In this document: piece by piece, positions 57,301-64,000 of the stretch
Position numbering within the stretch: the first letter of the stretch is position 1
Layout: each line of letters begins with the position of its first letter
Assembly (NCBI GenBank): GCA_963920525.1
Contig: OY986439.1
Coordinates: 4,760,501-4,824,500, forward strand
From: Dichetophora obliterata
Lineage: Eukaryota > Arthropoda > Insecta > Diptera > Sciomyzidae
Reading direction: 5' to 3'
Length of the DNA stretch: 64,000 nucleotides
Translations under genes and position numbers: made by a program
Notes under the pieces: generated by a model
Databases searched by the model: none
What the model saw: the letters and a program-made list of their open reading frames with translations, nothing else
Told to the model about the DNA's origin: nothing

Positions 57301-59630
57301 ATCAAAATAAAAAATATCTTCATCTTCCTTGAGAAATATTTATGCATATGCACCCTGCTATTTTGCGGACACAAACCATATCAAATAATCTATTACATTA
57401 TCAATAGGGGTATTCACACTGAATTGAGTAGTTGGATAGATTGGCAAATGTCGTACATTTTGTTTTTGTAAAGTGTCCAAGTACCCATCTATCAATCTAC
57501 TTTAGCTGACTCCCTGACTTTTTTGGGTAGATTGATTTCTTGCCAAATTGAGTAGGTACTTACTTTTTCCCATGTGTCACCACCTTTTGCAAAAATAGGC
57601 AATAATTGACCTAAAGGCATCAAATTAACAACAGTTGTCAAGGCTAATGGCCCACATGGGCGTCCGCAGGGGAAAAGGGGAACTTGTCCTCCCCTAGGCA
57701 GTGACAATTTTTTAAATATCTTCATATTAAATCAAAAAGCCATAAGCTACAATTAAAAAATTTTAAGGGAGATTCAAAAAAATTTCTTAATTGTAATTGT
57801 AATTGTATGATGTTGTGCTCAAACTTAGAGATTTTAGAAATTTTTTACTAAAACGTCGTTTTTATTTATAGGAGTGTAAAAATTAGCAGGAGCATGTATT
57901 TTGATAAAGTGCATCAATAATCAATAAAAAAGTCGACTTTGAGTTTGTTGTAATTTACTATAATTTTGTTTTTATATGAGGATATTTTCATTATACATAT
58001 GTGTTAATATATTTTAAAGAGAATTAAAAAATACTTTTTTTAAGGCATATTTATAAATAAAGCTGAGCTAAAGCATGCATGCATTTATTTTTAAATAGTA
58101 TGTTATACCCGTCGCAGTAATAAGTTACGATACCATTTCATTTATCCTTGTTTCACAATAACTTTTCAATACGTAATCTTACACTAAAAAAATTTTGTGT
58201 GTAAATATTACTAAAAACTGCGTCCATTCTACGAAAATTATTCGTAGTTTTCAGTCACGAATAGGATTCGCAGATTGGGAGTAGTCTGGGACATATTACA
58301 AATATTTTATTCGTATTCGTACAAAAACAAATGTATATTGCAGGAAAACGTTTGTTACATTTACTAATAACGAAAAAAGAATTCTATCTGAACTGGGGCT
58401 TAAACCACGGTTTTTTAGCTTACGGGACACGTACTCTTTCAGTAGATTACGGCCACCTTGCAATCATGCATGTCCTTATATTTGGTAATTGTTAAACAAA
58501 CCAGGCTGAAAGATTTCGATTGTAAATATTTTAAACTCAACTAATATTAAATAATACGAAGAAATTAGTAAATACTACGAATGTAATGGAAGAAAGTACG
58601 AACTTATTCGTACGAGAAATTGAGGAATGATGCCTATTTTAGTCGAAGATCATTCTTCGGAGCAACAGATGGTAAGGGGCATTTAAGCCAATAACGCTTA
58701 TGAACTTGGACGCTAAGCAAATTTATGTTTTAAAGTAATTAAACACAATAAGAAAACAAAGTAAAATAAATTTAAAAACTAAATGTTTTCCCAAAAGTCG
58801 GCTTAAAAAATAGTTTTTCTGTTATAAAGTTGATCCAATTTGGATAATTTTCAAATTTTTTGTAAACTTAATAAAATTGCTAACAATCTTGCAAAGGCAA
58901 GGGCAAAGCTACTAATTAAAAAACGAAAACAAAATTTAGGAAATCCTGAATAAAGTAAACTGATTTTAGATCAAGCACTAATTTTTAAAAAAATTTTATA
59001 GCAAATTCTTGTTAAGAAAACGCTTTCATAGTAGAATATCTTCTTCTTCAAATTCAAATTGATTAAATTCAAGCAAAATTTTGCTAAGTTATTTTAAACT
59101 TCAAGAGCAAATTTCTTCTTAATTTAAGCAAATATTTGCTAAGTTATTATAAATTGGAATGGCAAATTTTGATTAGTTTTTGCTGAAATCTAGCATATTT
59201 TTGAAGTGAAATAATTATTAATATTAAATTAAATTGAAAAATTACTTATCCGGAGACTTGAACCTGGGCCGCGTGAGTGTAAGTGCATGGGCTTATCCAT
59301 CGACCACCGCAGTAGTTAACCACTCGTTACCTAATTTTCTTCATTTAGAACAAAGGTGTGCTCGTGTGTTTGTAAGAAATTTGCTTGAATTTAGTAAAAA
59401 TTTACCATATGAGTTTATAATAACTTAGCAAATATTTGCTTGAATTTAATATAATTTTGCTTTTTCCTAAATGTATGAGAAGTGATTTCAATTCAGTAAC
59501 CTTTTTTTAAAATCACACCGTTATTAAGCGAAGTTTTGCTTATTTGCTTTTAAGCAAAACATTTGCTTGATTCAAGCAAAATAATTATCTCCGTGTACCC
59601 ATACCTACGTCAGTGTGAATGCCCCCAATA
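57301..59630. repeat. Repeat relics, ends GGGGTATTCACACTGA / inverted
   Basis: GGGGTATTCACACTGA at about 57410 has an inverted partner (TCAGTGTGAATGCCCC) at about 59609-59624, and CAATA occurs just outside both; this may bound a 2.2-kb element. Inside: a hAT-like left end 'catgggcgtccgcaggggaaaa' at about 57656, resembling the end at 39554; 'aagcaaaatttgct'-type palindromic words at 58990-59580; and two tRNA-like reverse segments (about 58380-58450 and 59245-59330). No gene. Confidence 0.45.
59245..59330 (-). repeat. tRNA-like (SINE-type) relic
   Basis: On the reverse strand, TGGTCGATGGATAAGCCC (box A-like) is followed about 45 bases later by GGTTCAAGTCTCC (box B-like). A degenerate relative with GTGGTTTAAGCCCC lies at about 58380-58450. 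No intact cloverleaf was traced, so it is not called a tRNA gene. Confidence 0.25.
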
Positions 59631-60658
59631 TATTTTGGCAACAGCTGACTTTGTTTGCGAATACATAATTAATTTATTTGAATGTTGTTTATTGTTTAGC
59701 CTTATTTTCAACAAATTTAGTACCAAATCGGACTTGTGTGAAGTTAGCATCCGGCGAAATGCAGCATTCGGCGATAAAAAACTTAACAGAGCTCTGTTAA
59801 TAACATAGATTTGTTAATCAAAATTTTAACAAAGAAAAAGTTTAAATCTCTGTTAGTAACAGACGTAAAGTACACAAAAAATTTTAAAAAAGCTCCTTTA
59901 ACATAAAAAACAGGTGGATCACTAAAAAAAGTTTAGAAAACTCAAAACACATATAAAGCATGGTCAAAAGAGCATTGGTGCATTCTGCCTCCTGCCAACT
60001 TCTGCAAAAATCAATAAATTCATACAATATACAAAATATGATTAAGGCTTAATTAAAATTTAACCTTCATGTTCGATATAACAACAGTTTTAGTAATTTT
60101 TGCGAAAAAAAATCTAAAAACGCTAATAAGAAACGATGAAATCTTACAGGTATGCAACAAGACTGCAAGAACTTTTACATTAAGAAGTTTCCTCAAAATT
60201 AGATAGTTCAGTTTTTTTTTTAAAGAGGTGCAAGAATTCCCTTTTGGTAATTTTGCCAAAATAGGCGAAACGGTATGTACCACAGATTTTGCAAACGCAA
60301 ATAAGAAACGATGAAACCTTAAAGGTATGCAACCAGACTATATGAGCTTTGACCTCAAGAAGTTTTATCAAAATTTCATAGTTGAGTTTTTTTTTAAAAT
60401 GAGATGAAAAATTCACTTCAGCTCATTTTTGTGAAGAGCTGAGCAAATTTTTCTTGTTCATGAACTCAAGAAGAAAAAAACAGTTTGTGAACAAGAATAT
60501 TTTTTACTCTTGTGAAGAAACTGTTGCTATTCATCTCTTCTTCAATTCTTCACTTGTCGTTCGTTGGCTCTTCATTTATTCATTAATTGTTCATGAAGTG
60601 GTGAAGGAACGGATGATACTCACTTGTTCACTGGCAAAAGATGAATTGTATCAGAGAA
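59631..60658. repeat. Intergenic with 175-bp tandem duplication
   Basis: 60115-60240 and 60290-60415 are direct copies sharing 'aataagaaacgatgaaa' and '(a/c)aggtatgcaac(a/c)agact', period about 175 bp. The two reverse frames over them (60053-60283, 60180-60416) are related through the duplication and are not genes. Confidence 0.55.
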
Positions 60659-60880
60659 GGAATTCGGTGGTGGCGCGAACACTAAGTAGAAATGGGTTGC
60701 TTAATCCGCAGCCGTTGTCAGAATATCAAAATTATGTAATTTTTTTTATAATAAGGCTGCCACCTCATTATATTTATTTTTAATAGTTTTAAACATAATT
60801 TAATAGTGTTAGTGGTTCGCTGATTTCAAATCTGAAGTCAAAATTTTAAAATTCCATATGGTTAATAGGGTTGCTGCCAA
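60659..60880. repeat. Second copy of the A/B modular repeat
   Basis: Module A (GGCGCGAACACTAAGTAGAA, AATGGGTTGCTTAATCCG) at 60659-60715 and module B (GGCTGCCACCTCATTATA, TTCAAATCTGAAGTCA, GGTTAATAGGGTTGC) at 60754-60880, matching 1624-2085. Here the modules are A then B in direct orientation. Confidence 0.7.
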
Positions 60881-61318
60881 CAAATTTTTTTTATTTTAAG
60901 GATATTTAGCCTCATTTTCCACTTATCGACAAGAAAATTCTTTTTTCGTAAATTTTGAAAATTTAGTTTTGATTTTTTAGTGCTAAAAATGTACCCTTAA
61001 AATATATATAAAAAATGTTCTACAAAGCTTAATGCTTTATTTTGGTAATGAATGAAGCTTATTTTATCAATATCTAGCCTCATTTTCCACTTATCGACAA
61101 AAAAAATTGATACCAAATAGAGCTTATTTTCTGTCTTATGCATTGTTTGGATTCTAGAAGCATTTTAAAGTTTTTAACATGTTTTTCCGACATAACTCCC
61201 AAGCCGTACACAAATCACACAAGGACGATTTATATACCAAAATATTCATCATTTAACTAGCCACTGGACTGCTAGCTGTCTAAGTCTTACGACTGGAAAA
61301 ATACTTGAAACGCATTTA

Positions 61319-61568
61319 GGGTATTCACAAGGTGTGCTATCATGTCATGATGTCATATCGTCCTAAGATCTTACACTAGGTTAGACATTTTATTGTTGCC
61401 TTCCATTTAAAAAAGTACTCATATATTACAACTCTGGAAGCTATGTTTATTGAAGTGCCGTAATCAAACAGCTGTTTCTTATTTGCATTTTTTTATCATT
61501 TAAATTTTAGTTGTAAAATTTTAGGACAGTATGGCAATTCGACATGATAGCACACCTTGTGAATACCC
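61319..61568. mobile_element. TA-flanked MITE, ends GGGTATTCACAAGGTGTG
   Basis: 250 bp. The two ends are identical inverted copies for about 28 bp, beginning GGGTATTCACAAGGTGTG, with partial similarity for another 30 bp, and TA lies outside both (61317-61318, 61569-61570). No coding capacity. The perfect ends imply recent activity. Confidence 0.8.
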
Positions 61569-61570
61569 TA

Positions 61571-63092
61571 ATTATATATTCGCCATATATTGTGAAAAGA
61601 GCAAAAATGTGTCCAACTTCGTTTTTTGAAACAGTTAAGTTAAATACCAATAAAAACTATTCCATATATGAAATAGAAGTGCTGCGATGTGCTGAGATAG
61701 ATTTATTCAGCTAAAAACGAAATTTTTCTTATCTTCATATCGGCTTACATAAAGAATTTATAATAAAAATTAAGACTACGAATAATTTTCTATGCAGAAA
61801 AATTTTCCAATAATGCTTTAAGTAGATAAAAAAAACTAGAGAATATTTTTCCTCATTTGTCTGTAATGACTCTTGAAAGCGTTTTTACGTTAATCGACTT
61901 TTAAGGCGTCTGCAGAAAACACCTGTAAATTTTTCTACAAAGTATTTTGGAATCATGCTCTCCATTATTTTTAGGCATTATTTGTTTCTTTTTGGCCAGC
62001 TGGCCGCTAAATTACGAAATAAATTCTAAATATCTATTCTTAAAAAGGATTGCCTTTTTTCAGCATAGTTTATTATATATGGGAAAAAATTAGAAAAATA
62101 ATTAATTTTTTACTGGAATGGGCGTGGTTTCGGTCTGATCACTAATATTTTCACATTGGCTCACAAAAATCTCAAAAAATTTGTTTAACTTATAAAACTA
62201 TCAGAAAATCATATATTTGTACCGTACATAAATTTTCTTTTTTTAATTTTTTAAAAACAAAGTAAATGACTCATATGTTTATGCTTATACCACAACACTT
62301 AAGCTTACCTTTTCATTAATATTGTCCATTTTAATGAAAAGGAATTGTTAACTTTAAATTATTGACATTAATAAAAATTGGTAAAGTTTTCACTTGCCAC
62401 AGAGTCAGTGAGAAACCAAGAATTGTATATCGGTTTACTTTTTTTACAGAAACACTTTTTTAAAACCTTAGCTAATCGATATAAAAAGATCGAATTAAAC
62501 GGAAATCGATTCAGATTTTTACAGAAACAGTGCAGGTGAAAGTGACGTCAGAATGAAGTTCAATCGATTTTATGTTTCAGTAGCTGCAATCGTTACGACT
62601 TAAAGAAATGAGCTACAGACGTAGTTATTGTTACAATCTTAAGAATCAATTTTGTAAATAAAATATTTTTACTTGAGCAGAGATTGACTTAGTTAAAAAA
62701 AGGAACATATTTTGTAAAATTTTAATTTACGATTTTTAATGAAAAATTTAAATTTTTTAAAATGAGATAATAGCAAAAAACTGTTATTTGTAAAGTATTT
62801 GGAAGTGGTAAAACATCCATGCAATGTAAGTAATATGATGATATTACTAAGTTTTATCTATAGGAACTATGTCATGAAAATTATACAAATTTTTAGATGA
62901 ATTAAAATATCAAATTTTTACATAAGTGAAAGACCTCGACAAAATTTCAGTATGCAAAAACCTCAACTTACAATTAAGAAACTGTTAAGAATTGAGATGC
63001 ACATCTGGTGCCGAAACTAAATCATACACTTAAAATGTAATAAAGATTATAGTATATGGAGCACATTCATATAGGCAAAAGTGTAGACATAC
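61571..63092. other. Intergenic, no gene seen
   Basis: A/T-rich DNA with no recognised coding region, RNA gene or element boundary. Confidence 0.35.
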
Positions 63093-63095
63093 TTA

Positions 63096-63223
63096 CCGCC
63101 TCATTTTGTATCACGAAAATGCAAACCAACAATAATCAAGGCACGGGAAGCAATAGAATTTTGTAAAGAAAAATAGTATTTTTTTGTCGTTGGAGTGCTT
63201 TTTCGTAATATAAAATAAAGCTG
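63096..63223. mobile_element. Hairpin MITE flanked by TTA, copy 2 (PIF/Harbinger-like)
   Basis: A 128-bp relative of 57156-57297. Left arm CATTTTGTATCACGAAAATG with CAAACCAACAATAATCAAGG; the right arm is inverted but diverged (CGTAATATAAAATAAAG). TTA flanks both ends (63093-63095, 63224-63226). Older than copy 1. Confidence 0.65.
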
Positions 63224-63226
63224 TTA

Positions 63227-64000
63227 GATACTAAATAATATCATGTTTTGTTGTGTTGTTTTTTTAACACAAAAAGAAACTCAAGAATAAAGCTTAGTAT
63301 GCATATAAATTTTCATTGTTTACGAAAAAGTACAAAAAATAATTGCATTTAATGGCTTCCCACAAAAGGAAACAAAGGATAAAAAAATGCGACAAACAAA
63401 ACAATCAGAGCCAGGAATTGAAGTCAAGTTGAGCCACTAAGGAAAGATATATTCAACTTTTCCACACTGATGATGATGATTTCTCACACCCAAAAGTGAC
63501 ACACAACAAAAACACTTCCAGGGGAACAGACAACTTAGCAAAACAGTGGAATAAAAAAAAAAATAAAACCGAGTTCCAACTCGATTCATACAATCCCTAA
63601 CGATTTCAGTCCCTTTGAATCCCGGGATTTTTTATTCGGCATCCCGGGATTAAAATATTGCAAAAGTGTATGGATATATTCTCAAAAATGCTACTCTATC
63701 TGCCAATTAAAAAATAATTCTTAGGTAAGCAATTATGAAAACTATGATCTACTTAATAAAAAAAAATTCCAAACACATTTGATTAATTTTAAAACTTGAG
63801 GGGTTTTTCTTTTACAAAATGCGTTATCTATCAGATATTGAAAATATTATTAACAGAAAAATGATCTGGACGATCAAGAGATTAGAAATTTGGCTGAATA
63901 ATTTTTTAAGTTTTCAGTCTAATATCACAGAATAAATTCGCTTTATTTAAAGCTTTATATTGTGACTTCTTTTTATCAGTAAAAATGTCACATCAAGAGA
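63227..64000. other. Intergenic; possible element end with ATCCCGGGAT at 63611
   Basis: Two ATCCCGGGAT words near 63611 and 63641, preceded by 'taacgatttcagtccctttg', resemble the left end of the 46413-49334 element. Only one end would lie in the window. No gene seen. Confidence 0.35.

Noticed and set aside
59245..59330. Functional tRNA gene
   Set aside because: Box-like words are present but no acceptor stem or anticodon arm could be drawn; kept only as a low-confidence relic.

Overview
The window is A+T-rich eukaryotic DNA with GT-AG introns and a dense load of nested transposable elements. The repertoire (jockey-type LINEs, mariner elements close to the mauritiana type, many hAT elements with 8-bp target duplications, TA-flanked foldback MITEs) and the dipteran-looking coding sequence suggest a higher fly, plausibly a tephritid. 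That assignment is inference; nothing in the window proves the species. No rRNA, CRISPR array or prokaryotic feature was seen.

Host gene. Only one host gene can be defended. An internal exon (4852-4989) and a terminal exon (22106-22194), both on +, join in phase across a 17.1-kb intron and are followed by a 3' UTR with several poly(A) signals to about 23.28 kb. I do not recognise the protein. The intron holds, in order, a TA-flanked MITE just upstream of the exon region (3.66-3.97 kb lies in the preceding intron), a 1.7-kb hAT element, a jockey LINE that itself carries two younger insertions, a mariner, duplicated non-coding repeats, and a RAG1/Transib-like transposase gene inside a candidate TIR-bounded element that in turn holds a smaller TIR element with its own reverse-strand gene.

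1-4.8 kb: a 103-bp tandem repeat split by a hAT-type element with a perfect 8-bp duplication, then modular inverted repeats whose second copy lies near 60.7 kb.

23.3-34.9 kb: a hAT-rich block. Two small elements sit back to back (23.84-24.45 kb). A 4.2-kb element (24.998-29.238 kb) contains a ZMYM1-like hAT pseudogene, a MITE and a foldback element. A 2.9-kb element (30.586-33.463 kb) encodes a BED-type zinc finger and contains a palindromic foldback. The second mariner copy is at 33.607-34.895 kb.

34.9-46.4 kb: foldbacks, a second ZMYM1-like hAT pseudogene (39.554-41.313 kb), an AT-rich tandem array (41.34-42.18 kb) and a small LINE relic.

46.4-55.2 kb: a 2.9-kb 8-bp-TSD element with CCCGGG iterons carrying an RT fragment, a decayed unknown ORF, and a 4.6-kb region bounded by about 0.4-kb inverted arms that contains two LINE pieces and a transposase relic.

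55.2-64 kb: mostly non-coding, with two hairpin MITEs of one family flanked by TTA, a perfect-ended 250-bp MITE, and repeat relics.

Almost every transposase or RT read here is broken (stop, frameshift, deletion or lost start codon). The exception is the catalytic core of the RAG1/Transib-like protein, which is open for 443 codons with all expected catalytic and zinc-binding residues present.
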